In this document: positions 1 through 7,402 of the stretch, in pieces
How the letters are laid out: each line of letters starts with the position of its first letter
Position numbering within the stretch: position 1 is the first letter of the stretch
NCBI GenBank assembly: GCA_905235885.1
Contig: CAJONM010000012.1
Coordinates: 1-8,244, forward strand
From: an uncultured Clostridia bacterium
GTDB lineage: Bacteria > Bacillota > Clostridia > UBA1381
DNA: 8,244 nucleotides
Direction of reading: 5' to 3'
Position numbers and translations under genes: made by a program
The notes under the pieces: model-generated
What the model was told of the DNA's origin: nothing
Databases searched by the model: none
The model's input: only the letters and a program-made list of their open reading frames with translations

Positions 1-99
1 ATTAGTTAAGCCGATAACCTGAGTAATATCAAATTCCCAACCGTTATGGAGCTTGAATTGTTGAGCGGCAAGCGGATATGCGCTGTACCTATTAGAATT
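1..99. other. Left-edge sequence with no assigned gene
   Basis: No confident gene is visible here. A plus-strand frame is open from base 10 to a TGA at 106-108, just ahead of the transporter gene, but it has an in-frame TAA at 7-9 and no good start signal, so at most it could be a broken gene tail. A minus-strand frame is open from an ATG at 111 to base 1 (37 codons) with ordinary-looking amino-acid composition, but it has no ribosome binding site and would overlap the start region of the plus-strand gene. I see no convincing promoter for the transporter; it may lie to the left of the window. Confidence 0.4.
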
Positions 100-103
100 G
101 GAG
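100..103 (+). promoter_or_regulatory. Ribosome binding site that fixes the EamA transporter start
   Basis: GGAG lies 9 bases ahead of the ATG at 113. A TTG at 98 in the same frame could also be read as a start, but it overlaps this Shine-Dalgarno sequence and has nothing suitable upstream. The ATG at 113 is therefore the preferred start. Confidence 0.75.
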
Positions 104-112
104 AATGACATA

Positions 113-1000
113 ATGAAAAGAAATACCCAACTCAAAGGCTCTGTTTTGCTCCTTATAACCGCGTTTATATGGGGTTCATCTTTTGTTGCGCAGAGCATAG
201 GAATGGAAAAGATAGAGGCTTTTACCTTTAACGGGATACGGACGGTGCTGGGCGTGCTTGTCCTGCTCCCCATCGTTATTGTGAGAAATATAAAAAACAG
301 CTCCGACAGATCGAGAGCTGAGCTGAAAGCAAGTATTAAATACGGTATATTGCTCGGTATTGTGTTTTGCATGGCAAGTAATTTTCAGCAATTCGCGTTT
401 TATGATTCAACATCGGGCAAGATCGCGTTTATAACGGCTCTATATATGTTTTTCGTGCCGATATTGGGTCTGTTCTTAAAAAAGAGAGTATCGGGGCTTA
501 CATGGGTATGCGTCATCCTCGGATTTATCGGATTGTTTTTCCTGTGCATCGACCCGAAAAACATCGGAGCAATAAATAAAGGCGATGTAATGGCGTTTAT
601 ATGCTCAATATTTTTTGCCGTACATATTCTTATGGTTGAACGATTTGCTCCCGAAACAGACGGTATAACGCTCTCATGCACGCAGTTTGCCGTATCGGGA
701 TTAATATCGATAATACTTATGTTTATTTTTGAGTCACCGCACATATCGGATATAAGGGCAGCGGCGCTGCCGATCATGTATTCGGGCTTTTTAAGCTGCG
801 GTGTTGCATACACATTACAAATAATAGGGCAAAAATACACAGAAGCGACGATAGCGTCGCTTCTGATGTGTGCCGAGTCTGTATTTGCCGTTATAACAGC
901 AGCCATTGTCCTGCATGAGATGATGCTGCCAAGAGAGCTTATCGGCTGCGCAATAATGTTTACGGCAATTATTTTATCACAGTTTTCAAACCGCGAATGA
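113..1000 (+). CDS. DMT-superfamily (EamA) transporter
   Basis: This is an inner-membrane exporter of the drug/metabolite transporter superfamily. Its substrate cannot be told from sequence; relatives move amino acids, nucleotides or other small metabolites. The 295-residue product has the family's usual length and about ten hydrophobic helices in two EamA repeats, roughly residues 8-140 and 152-290. The first helix carries the family's WGSSFV motif near residues 20-25. The second repeat ends with the typical block YTEATIASLL followed by ESVFA, near residues 242-257. The N-terminus is short and basic (KRN), with no signal peptide. The gene stands alone on the plus strand and converges with the operon to its right, 11 bases separating the stop codons. 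Two strong inverted repeats lie inside its coding sequence (757-771 and 840-865). Family assignment is secure; substrate is unknown. Confidence 0.93.
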   Translation: MKRNTQLKGSVLLLITAFIWGSSFVAQSIGMEKIEAFTFNGIRTVLGVLVLLPIVIVRNIKNSSDRSRAELKASIKYGILLGIVFCMASNFQQFAFYDSTSGKIAFITALYMFFVPILGLFLKKRVSGLTWVCVILGFIGLFFLCIDPKNIGAINKGDVMAFICSIFFAVHILMVERFAPETDGITLSCTQFAVSGLISIILMFIFESPHISDIRAAALPIMYSGFLSCGVAYTLQIIGQKYTEATIASLLMCAESVFAVITAAIVLHEMMLPRELIGCAIMFTAIILSQFSNRE

Positions 1001-1024
1001 CTTTGTATTTGTCATGATTTTTTT
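997..1024 (+). terminator. Weak candidate terminator for the EamA gene
   Basis: ATGAC (997-1001) pairs with GTCAT (1011-1015) around a 9-base loop, followed by seven T residues at 1018-1024. The stem is only 5 bp and it overlaps the ends of both convergent genes, so this is tentative. In the minus direction there is no T-run after the stem, so it would not stop the operon from the right. Confidence 0.25.
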
Positions 1025-2655
1025 ATGATAAGAAGTACCACTGCCATTATCGCAAGTGAAATAGGCGCAGATACCATGGCTATCATACTTCCCGACATGT
1101 ATCCAAGCACGCCGGCTATTATATATCCGACGAATGAAACAGCGGCGGCTGTCATCGCGTACGGGAGCTGTGTCGATACATGGTTTACATGATCTGAATG
1201 CGCTCCGGCTGACGCCATGATCGTTGTATCGGATATAGGTGAGCAGTGATCACCGCATACAGCGCCGGAAAGACAAGCTGCTATTGATATAACAAGCATC
1301 TGGTATGTGCTCGGATCACTGAATACATGGCAAACTATTGGTATAAGGATAGCAAATGTACCCCAGCTCGTACCTGTTGAGAACGCAAGGAACAGCGCAA
1401 CAACGAATATTAGCGCCGGAAGGAACATCTGAATGCTGCCTGCTGATGCTTCAACCAGATCATGCACATAATATTTTGCTCCCAAAAGACCGGTCATTCC
1501 GGAAAGCGTCCACGCCATAGTAAGGATAAGGATAGGTGCTACCATTGCCTTGAAGCCTTCGGGGATACACTCCGTAAATTCCTTGAATGTCATAACACCT
1601 CTTGCAAGATAGAAGCAAAATACGATGATAAGCGTTACTATGCTACCCAAAACAAGACCCATAGATGCGTCCGAATCCGCGAAAGCGTCTATGAAGTTTA
1701 CACCCTCAAAAAATCCACCGGTATATACCATACCTATTACGCAGCAGATTATAAGAATAATGACAGGCAAAATGAGGTCTATGACTTTTCCGTTAGGAGT
1801 TGTCATTTCATCATCCACATCGCCGTACGGACGGGCTTCAGTTGTGAAAAGGTCTCCGTTTTGGGCATTTATCTCATGCCTGCGCATCGGACCGAAATCG
1901 AATTTCATAACAGTTAGCAATACCATCATAAAAATTGTTGTAAGCGCGTACAGGTTATACGGGATAGTGTTCAGGAACATAGCAAAACCGTTTATTCCCG
2001 AACCATCCGGAACTGATGATGTAACCGCCGCTGCCCAGCTTGATACAGGCGCTATAATGCAGACAGGTGCCGCTGTAGCGTCTATAAGATACGCAAGCTT
2101 TGCTCTTGATATGTTTCTGCGGTCTGTTACCGGACGCATTACCGAACCGACGGTAAGGCAATTGAAATAGTCATCTACAAATATCAAAACACCGAGCGCT
2201 ATCGTTGCAAGCTGAGTGCCGACACGCGTTTTGATATGCTTTGATGCCCATTGACCGAATGCCGCGCTTCCGCCGACCTTATTCATAAGAGCAACAAGTA
2301 TTCCCAAAACAACAAGGAATATAAGTATACCGACATTCCAGCTGTCTGCAAGCTTATATACCATGCCGCCTTCCTCATTGAAAAGCATGGTGTTGAGCAT
2401 TAGCTCAGGATTGCCGTTCGCATAAAGCAGCGCGCCCATAACGATGCCTATAAACAGTGAGGAATAAACCTCTTTTGTAATAAGCGCGAGCAAAATCGCC
2501 ACTACAGGCGGCAAAAGCGAAAGTATAGTGGAATATACAGCCGGCTGATACGATTCGATATCAACACTTCCCGGTGTTTTTACACCAAAAATGATCAATA
2601 TCGCCGCGATCACCACTACAGCGGCAAGAAAAATAATTCGTTTGTTTTTACTCAT
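1012..2655 (-). CDS. NhaC-superfamily Na+/H+ antiporter-like transporter
   Basis: This is a polytopic inner-membrane secondary transporter of the NhaC superfamily. Members exchange sodium ions for protons, or couple such gradients to movement of organic substrates. The 547-residue product has about a dozen hydrophobic segments, a hydrophilic loop at about 251-290, and conserved signatures: FVDDYFN at 159-165, a STGTSWG segment at 427-433 and GDHCSPISDTT at 468-478. The ATG is preceded by AAGGAG (2663-2668) at 7 bases. It is the last gene of the operon, 32 bases after lysA. That neighbourhood matters because an NhaC-superfamily protein (LysW) has been predicted as a lysine transporter from lysine-riboswitch regulons. 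A lysine role here is inference from position only; a plain sodium/proton antiporter is equally possible. No lysine riboswitch is visible ahead of it. Confidence 0.92.
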   Translation of the reverse strand: MSKNKRIIFLAAVVVIAAILIIFGVKTPGSVDIESYQPAVYSTILSLLPPVVAILLALITKEVYSSLFIGIVMGALLYANGNPELMLNTMLFNEEGGMVYKLADSWNVGILIFLVVLGILVALMNKVGGSAAFGQWASKHIKTRVGTQLATIALGVLIFVDDYFNCLTVGSVMRPVTDRRNISRAKLAYLIDATAAPVCIIAPVSSWAAAVTSSVPDGSGINGFAMFLNTIPYNLYALTTIFMMVLLTVMKFDFGPMRRHEINAQNGDLFTTEARPYGDVDDEMTTPNGKVIDLILPVIILIICCVIGMVYTGGFFEGVNFIDAFADSDASMGLVLGSIVTLIIVFCFYLARGVMTFKEFTECIPEGFKAMVAPILILTMAWTLSGMTGLLGAKYYVHDLVEASAGSIQMFLPALIFVVALFLAFSTGTSWGTFAILIPIVCHVFSDPSTYQMLVISIAACLSGAVCGDHCSPISDTTIMASAGAHSDHVNHVSTQLPYAMTAAAVSFVGYIIAGVLGYMSGSMIAMVSAPISLAIMAVVLLIIKKS

Positions 2656-2687
2656 GGTTTTTCTCCTTTTGTTTATTTTATATATTT

Positions 2688-3989
2688 TTAAAATATATCG
2701 TTGCGAATAAGATCATCGTATGTTTCGCGCTTAACAATGACCTTTGCTTCTCCGTTGCGGACCGCAACTACGGCCGGTCGCGGAATACGGTTATAATTTG
2801 AAGCCATCGAGTAATTATATGCACCCGTTGACATAACAGCCAATATATCTCCGACCTCAGCCGGAGCCAGCATTGCATTTTCCATCAGCAGGTCGCCGCT
2901 TTCACAGCATTTTCCGGCAACAGTCACCTTATCGGTTGCCGCGTCCCCTGCTTTGTTTGCAATTACAGCATCATGCTTTGCTTCATAGAGGATATATCTC
3001 GGATTATCGCCCATTCCGCCGTCTACGGATACATATTTCCGCACATTATTTATATCCTTTATTCCGCCTACGGTATATAGTGTTATACCTGCGGGAGCAG
3101 CTATTGACCGCCCCGGCTCCATAAGGATATACGGAGTGGCAATGCCGCGCTTTTTGGCTGTTGCCTTTACTGTCTCCGATACGCTTTTTATGTATGCGTC
3201 ATACGGTACGGGATCATCATCCTTTGTATACATTATCCCAAATCCGCCGCCGAGATTAAGCTTTTTTATTTCAAGACCCAGCCTGTCCTTTAAATCACCG
3301 GCAAAATTCATCATGACCTCTGCTGCGTCGCAAAAAGGCTGAACATCAAATATCTGTGAGCCTATATGACAGTGCAGACCGTCCGGATCGATATTTGACA
3401 TCTTGTGCGCCATCTCATATATTTCAAACGCTTCGCCGTTTTCAAGGGCAACACCGAACTTTGAATCTATCTGACCTGTACGGATATAATCGTGAGTGTG
3501 AGCGTCTATTCCGGGCTTTATCCTGAACATGATATTTTGTATTATATTATGTTCCTTTGCGATTTCATTGAGCATTTCAAGCTCATATATATTATCGACA
3601 ATTATATGCCCTACCCTATTTTCCACAGCCATAACAAGCTCATCACGCGTTTTGTTGTTGCCATGGAAATAGACCTTGTTCATGTCGATCCCCGCCTTGA
3701 TCGCGGTATACAGCTCGCCACCGGACACGACATCCGCGCCAAGACCTTCTTCTGCCGCAAGCTTACAGGTATAGACTGTGCATAACGCCTTATTCGCGTA
3801 CAGCACAAGACCGTTCCCGTCATAATATTTGTCTATCGCATCCTTGTAAATGCGGCAGTTCTCGCGCATCTGTTCCTCGTCAATAACGTATAGCGGTGTT
3901 CCGAACTCCTTTGCAAGATCAACGGTATCATTATTCCCTATTACCAGGTGGTTTTTCTCATTCACCGATAAATTTTTTGATACAAACAT
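2688..3989 (-). CDS. lysA: Diaminopimelate decarboxylase (LysA)
   Basis: This cytoplasmic PLP enzyme removes carbon dioxide from meso-diaminopimelate to give L-lysine, the last step of lysine synthesis. It is a fold-type III decarboxylase with an alanine-racemase-like barrel followed by a beta domain. Visible landmarks in the 433-residue product are the PLP lysine in YANKA (K67), HIGSQ at 208-212, the glycine-rich phosphate loop GGGFG at 247-251, EPGR at 291-294, CCESGD at 361-366 with the Cys that closes the active site across the dimer, and the C-terminal Tyr region AYNYSMASNY at 390-399. The ornithine/arginine decarboxylase relatives share the fold, but CCESGD and AYNYSM point to LysA. AAAGGAG (4001-4007) lies 11 bases ahead of the ATG. 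The gene follows clpX by 35 bases and precedes the NhaC-like gene by 32, so it appears cotranscribed with the proteolysis genes, an uncommon neighbour for it. Confidence 0.96.
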   Translation of the reverse strand: MFVSKNLSVNEKNHLVIGNNDTVDLAKEFGTPLYVIDEEQMRENCRIYKDAIDKYYDGNGLVLYANKALCTVYTCKLAAEEGLGADVVSGGELYTAIKAGIDMNKVYFHGNNKTRDELVMAVENRVGHIIVDNIYELEMLNEIAKEHNIIQNIMFRIKPGIDAHTHDYIRTGQIDSKFGVALENGEAFEIYEMAHKMSNIDPDGLHCHIGSQIFDVQPFCDAAEVMMNFAGDLKDRLGLEIKKLNLGGGFGIMYTKDDDPVPYDAYIKSVSETVKATAKKRGIATPYILMEPGRSIAAPAGITLYTVGGIKDINNVRKYVSVDGGMGDNPRYILYEAKHDAVIANKAGDAATDKVTVAGKCCESGDLLMENAMLAPAEVGDILAVMSTGAYNYSMASNYNRIPRPAVVAVRNGEAKVIVKRETYDDLIRNDIF

Positions 3990-4024
3990 AAGATCTCACG
4001 CTCCTTTCATTGTCCCTTTACGGC

Positions 4025-5305
4025 TTATTGAGCCTTTTTCTCAAGCTCCGGAAAAGCCAATTGCTCGGTCAGGGTCTTTTTGTTTCGTCGCCTTATATCC
4101 GGCGCAGCTCCGTCTGTTATACACTCTTTTGTAACTGTAACTGTTTCGATATCTTCATCTGACGGAGTGTCAAACATTATATCTATCATGCAATCCTCTA
4201 TTATTGAGCGAAGTCCGCGCGCACCGGTATTGAGCGCTATTGCTTTATCCGCTATGGCAGATATGGCATCGTCTTCAAATTCAAGCTCTACATCATCAAA
4301 GCCGAGCAGCGTTTTATATTGCTTTATCAGCGCATTTTTCGGCTGTGTAAGAATTGTGATAAGCGTATCTCTGTCAAGCTTGTCAAGAGCTGCAAAAACC
4401 GGCAGTCTACCTATAAATTCAGGTATAAGCCCGAACTTGAGCAGATCCTGAGGTGTTATCTGTCTTATAAGCTCAGATATATCAAGCTCCCGTTTGCTCT
4501 CTATTTTTGCGCCAAAGCCCAATGCTTTTTTTCCAATCCTCTCGCTTACTATTTTATCTATACCGTCAAATGCGCCGCCGCATATGAAAAGGATATTTGT
4601 TGTATCTATCGTTATCATTTCCTGATGCGGATGCTTCCTGCCGCCCTGCGGAGGCACGGATGCGATCGTCCCTTCAAGCACCTTTAAAAGCGCCTGTTGG
4701 ACACCCTCGCCGCTTACATCTCTGGTTATCGATACATTTTCTGACTTTCTGGCTATTTTATCTATCTCGTCGATATAGATTATTCCGCGCTCCGCCGCTT
4801 CTATATCGTAATCTGCCGCCTGTATAAGCTTCAGGAGAATGTTCTCGACATCTTCGCCGACATAACCGGCTTCCGTAAGCGATGTCGCGTCTGCTATTGC
4901 AAACGGGACTTGCAGAACTCGCGCAAGATTTTGTACGAGAAATGTTTTGCCGCTGCCCGTTGGTCCTATCATCAGCACATTGCTTTTCTGAAGCTCTACA
5001 TCATCAGAGTCATCCTGATGCTTTATACGCTTATAATGGTTATATACCGCCACAGAAAGCATTTTCTTCGCTCTTTCCTGACCGATTATATATTCATCAA
5101 GATGCGCCTTGATCTCATGCGGCGTAGGCAGCACATCGTCTATTTCAACGCCCGATGTCTGTTCAGGCGCAGATAATTCTCCGAAAATCTCGCGGCACTG
5201 TTCGATACAGTCTGCACAAATCATACCGTTATGACCTCTCAAAAGCGGTCCGGCGATATTTTCCGGTCTGCTGCAAAATGAGCAAACATCATATTTGTCA
5301 TTCAT
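4025..5305 (-). CDS. clpX: ATP-dependent Clp protease ATP-binding subunit ClpX
   Basis: This AAA+ unfoldase forms hexamers that recognise tagged or damaged proteins, unfold them with ATP and thread them into ClpP. The 426-residue product is full length. It begins with a Cys4 zinc-binding domain (C8, C11, C30, C33), the dimerisation and adaptor-docking region. Then follow Walker A GPTGSGKT (114-121), the pore loop GYVG (147-150), Walker B IIYIDEID (175-182), an RKH loop (223-225), the ClpP-docking loop with LGF (262-264) where many homologues have IGF, the arginine-finger region EFIGR (296-300) and sensor II GARGLR (361-366). All catalytic features are intact. The start lies 13 bases after the clpP stop, with a modest GGTGA (5312-5316) as ribosome binding site, so translation is probably coupled to clpP. 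The gene forms the usual tig-clpP-clpX module, but is followed by lysA rather than lon. Confidence 0.98.
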   Translation of the reverse strand: MNDKYDVCSFCSRPENIAGPLLRGHNGMICADCIEQCREIFGELSAPEQTSGVEIDDVLPTPHEIKAHLDEYIIGQERAKKMLSVAVYNHYKRIKHQDDSDDVELQKSNVLMIGPTGSGKTFLVQNLARVLQVPFAIADATSLTEAGYVGEDVENILLKLIQAADYDIEAAERGIIYIDEIDKIARKSENVSITRDVSGEGVQQALLKVLEGTIASVPPQGGRKHPHQEMITIDTTNILFICGGAFDGIDKIVSERIGKKALGFGAKIESKRELDISELIRQITPQDLLKFGLIPEFIGRLPVFAALDKLDRDTLITILTQPKNALIKQYKTLLGFDDVELEFEDDAISAIADKAIALNTGARGLRSIIEDCMIDIMFDTPSDEDIETVTVTKECITDGAAPDIRRRNKKTLTEQLAFPELEKKAQ

Positions 5306-5318
5306 ATGCTGTCACCGT

Positions 5319-5921
5319 TTATTTCCTTTCGTTTGCAGAAATAATAACCTCATCGACCAACCCGTAGGCTTTCGCCTCGTCTGCCGTCATAAAATTATCG
5401 CGTTCCGTATCGGCGCATATTTCCTCATATGTCTTGCCGGTGCGTTCAGATAGTATCCTGTTCATTTTTTCTTTTGTCTTTACAAGATGATCGGTATATA
5501 TCTTAATATCGGTCGTCTGTCCGCTTATGCCGTTACCAGCAATAAGCGGCTGATGGATCATAATCTCGCTGCTGGGCAGCGCGTATCTTTTGCCCTTTGC
5601 GCCTGCCGCAAGCAAAAATGCACCCATTGATGCAGCCATACCTATACATATGGTCGAGACATCGCATCTTATATAGTTCATAGTGTCATATATTGCCATT
5701 CCTGCCGATATTGAGCCGCCGGGACTGTTTATATAAAGCTGAATATCCTTGTCCGGATCCTTTGCCTCCAAAAACAGCATTTGCGCGACTATCAATGATG
5801 CCGTTGTTGAATTTACATCTTCACCGAGAAATATTATCCTGTCCTCTAAAAGACGGGAATATATATCATAGCTTCGCTCTCCTCTGTTGTTTTGTTCAAT
5901 TACATAAGGCATTGTTGCCAT
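5319..5921 (-). CDS. clpP: ATP-dependent Clp protease proteolytic subunit ClpP
   Basis: This serine peptidase assembles as a tetradecameric barrel that degrades proteins delivered by ClpX or ClpC. With the start chosen here the product is 200 residues, the usual length. The catalytic triad is Ser98 (in GMAASMGAF), His123 (in MIHQP) and Asp175 (in DTERDN). YINSPGGS marks the oxyanion region. The N-terminus MATMPYVIEQ aligns without gaps with B. subtilis ClpP (MNLIPTVIEQ). This, together with the ribosome binding site at 5930-5936, favours the ATG at 5921 over the upstream ATG at 5927, which sits only 2 bases from that site. Three extra residues relative to B. subtilis and E. coli ClpP fall just after His123, in the segment LIAGNGISGQ, at the head of the handle region. 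The gene lies between tig and clpX, its expected place. Confidence 0.97.
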   Translation of the reverse strand: MATMPYVIEQNNRGERSYDIYSRLLEDRIIFLGEDVNSTTASLIVAQMLFLEAKDPDKDIQLYINSPGGSISAGMAIYDTMNYIRCDVSTICIGMAASMGAFLLAAGAKGKRYALPSSEIMIHQPLIAGNGISGQTTDIKIYTDHLVKTKEKMNRILSERTGKTYEEICADTERDNFMTADEAKAYGLVDEVIISANERK

Positions 5922-5929
5922 ATCCATTA

Positions 5930-5936
5930 CCTCCCT
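5930..5936 (-). promoter_or_regulatory. ClpP ribosome binding site
   Basis: Read on the minus strand this is AGGGAGG. It is 8 bases from the ATG at 5921 but only 2 bases from the ATG at 5927. The better spacing selects 5921 as the ClpP start, agreeing with the N-terminal alignment to other ClpP proteins. Confidence 0.75.
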
Positions 5937-5947
5937 ATAATCGCATA

Positions 5948-5975
5948 TATGCCGATGGTGACCTCCATCGGCATA
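5948..5975 (-). other. Perfect 11-bp hairpin between tig and clpP
   Basis: TATGCCGATGG at 5948-5958 is exactly complementary to 5965-5975, with a 6-base loop. In the minus (transcribed) direction the stem is followed by a mixed sequence with no T-run, so it is not a standard intrinsic terminator. It lies 11 bases ahead of the clpP ribosome binding site. Plausible roles are an RNA processing or stability element that separates tig from clpPX message levels, or a partial attenuator; these are inference. The stem and loop themselves are certain from the sequence. Confidence 0.7.
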
Positions 5976-5986
5976 AACACATAAAA

Positions 5987-7273
5987 TTATTCCATTACAG
6001 CATTATTTGCAAGCATCTCAATGGTCTTTTTGAATACCATTTCCTTTTTGATGCCTTCAAGCTCATTATCTGAAATGAGCTCCTTGAGCTTGCTAAGCTC
6101 CATATTATACTTTTTCGCCATATCTATAAGATTGAACTCTACCTCTTCAGGGCTGACTTCTATGCCCTCAGCCTTTGATATGGCATCAACAACAAGACCG
6201 GCACTTACCTGCTTTGCAGCTTGCTCGCGATAGTTAGCCTTTATATCATCCATCGTCTGTCCGGTATATTGCGTATAGAGGTCAAGAGACATTCCCTGAT
6301 ATGATAAGCTCTGCGCAAATTCTCTGAGCATATTGTCTACCTGATTGTCAACCATGGCATCGGGAACATCGAACTCGGCATTTTCAATCGCCTTATCGAC
6401 AACCGCATTCTTTATCTCGTCCTCTGCCTTCTCTTTCTCTTTGTCCTCAAGCTTTTTTCTTACATCTGCCTTGTACTCGGCAAGCGTATCAAAATCGCTT
6501 ACCTCGCTGGCAAAATCATCGTCTATTTCGGGAAGCTCGCGAACCTTTATTTCATTTATCTTTACTTTAAAGAGCGCCGGCTTGCCCTTGAGATCCTCTG
6601 CGTGATATTCCTCCGGGAATGTGACATTGACATCTACAAGGTCATCTATGTTTGCGCCGACAAGCTGCTCCTCAAAGCCGGGGATGAAGGTGTTGGAGCC
6701 TATCTCAAGCTCGTAATCCTCTCCCTTGCCTCCTTCAAAAGCAACTCCGTCAACAAAGCCTTCAAAGTCGATCACTGCTATATCCCCGTTCTCTACGGCT
6801 CTGTCATCGACGCTTACAAGCCTTGCGTTTTTCTGCTGTGTAGCCTCTATATCCTTGTCTACATCCTCGTCAGATACAGTATAGTCAATCTTTGGCACTT
6901 TTATACCTTTATATTCACCAAGTTTGACCTCAGGTCTCGTTGTTACGAGCGCGGTATATACGACCGGCTCACCCTCTTTAATGTCCTCAACATCAAATTC
7001 GGGACGGGCAACAACATCAAGTCCGCTTTCTTTAAGAGCGGCTTCGTATGCCTCCGGAAGAAGATCGTTTAATGCGTCATCATAAAACGCCGCCTTGCCG
7101 TACATCTTATATACGATCTCCTTAGGTGCTTTACCCTTTCTGAAGCCGGGCACATTAAATTTACTCTTATTTTTATTATAGGCTTTGTCGATAGCTTTAT
7201 TAAATAACTCTGCACTAACTTCAAATGTCAATTTACTAAGATTTTTCTCTACTGTTTCACACTTTACTGCCAT
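5987..7273 (-). CDS. tig: Trigger factor, ribosome-associated chaperone
   Basis: Trigger factor docks at the ribosome exit tunnel next to protein L23 and shields nascent chains; it also carries a peptidyl-prolyl isomerase domain. The 428-residue product has the family's three-part layout. The N-terminal ribosome-binding domain (about 1-115) contains the signature GFRKGKAP at 43-50, the same place as in E. coli. The FKBP-like isomerase domain (about 163-243) includes GDIAVIDFEG and IGSNTFIPGFEE. The helical C-terminal substrate-holding domain (about 244-428) is rich in Lys and Glu. AAAGGAGG (7282-7289) lies 8 bases ahead of the ATG, an excellent ribosome binding site. It is the first gene of the minus-strand operon and is preceded by two candidate sigma-A promoters. 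The stop codon is followed by a hairpin and then clpP. Confidence 0.98.
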   Translation of the reverse strand: MAVKCETVEKNLSKLTFEVSAELFNKAIDKAYNKNKSKFNVPGFRKGKAPKEIVYKMYGKAAFYDDALNDLLPEAYEAALKESGLDVVARPEFDVEDIKEGEPVVYTALVTTRPEVKLGEYKGIKVPKIDYTVSDEDVDKDIEATQQKNARLVSVDDRAVENGDIAVIDFEGFVDGVAFEGGKGEDYELEIGSNTFIPGFEEQLVGANIDDLVDVNVTFPEEYHAEDLKGKPALFKVKINEIKVRELPEIDDDFASEVSDFDTLAEYKADVRKKLEDKEKEKAEDEIKNAVVDKAIENAEFDVPDAMVDNQVDNMLREFAQSLSYQGMSLDLYTQYTGQTMDDIKANYREQAAKQVSAGLVVDAISKAEGIEVSPEEVEFNLIDMAKKYNMELSKLKELISDNELEGIKKEMVFKKTIEMLANNAVME

Positions 7274-7337
7274 GTGATTATCCTCCTTTAGTTGATGATC
7301 ATGTGCCTAAAAAGCACAAAAACCAAAAATCGCATAA

Positions 7338-7366
7338 ATTATACCACACTATTATCTAAAATGCAA
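7338..7366 (-). promoter_or_regulatory. Proximal promoter of the tig operon
   Basis: On the minus strand there is a perfect TATAAT (-10, bases 7338-7343) preceded by TGG (7344-7346), giving an extended -10. A weaker -35 element, TTGCAT, lies at 7361-7366 with the ideal 17-base spacer. Transcription would start near 7331 and give a leader of about 58 bases before the tig ATG. Confidence 0.7.
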
Positions 7367-7402
7367 TTCTTTTTTCATAATTTTTTATTGATTGGCAAAT
7401 AT

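Noticed and set aside
98..112. TTG at 98 as the transporter start
   Set aside because: It overlaps the GGAG ribosome binding site that is ideally spaced for the ATG at 113 and adds five residues not typical of the family.
400..906. Long minus-strand open frame of 168 codons opposite the transporter gene
   Set aside because: It lies wholly opposite a clear EamA gene and its composition reflects the complementary strand; no start signal or domain is evident.
1625..2170. Plus-strand open frame of 181 codons opposite the NhaC-like gene
   Set aside because: It is a mirror of a strongly conserved membrane protein gene on the other strand, with no ribosome binding site.
3990..4024. Lysine riboswitch ahead of lysA
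   Set aside because: The clpX-lysA gap is only 35 bases, far too short for a lysine riboswitch, and contains little beyond the ribosome binding site.
5927..5974. Fifteen-codon frame between tig and clpP ending on the first clpP ATG
   Set aside because: Its start has no ribosome binding site and the frame consists mostly of the hairpin arms; a leader peptide is not supported.
6923..6929. TTTGACC as a CtsR-type heat-shock operator
   Set aside because: Only a single half-site is present, inside the tig coding sequence, without the tandem copy that CtsR needs.
6602..7072. Plus-strand open frame of 156 codons opposite tig
   Set aside because: It is antisense to the conserved trigger factor gene and shows no recognisable protein features.
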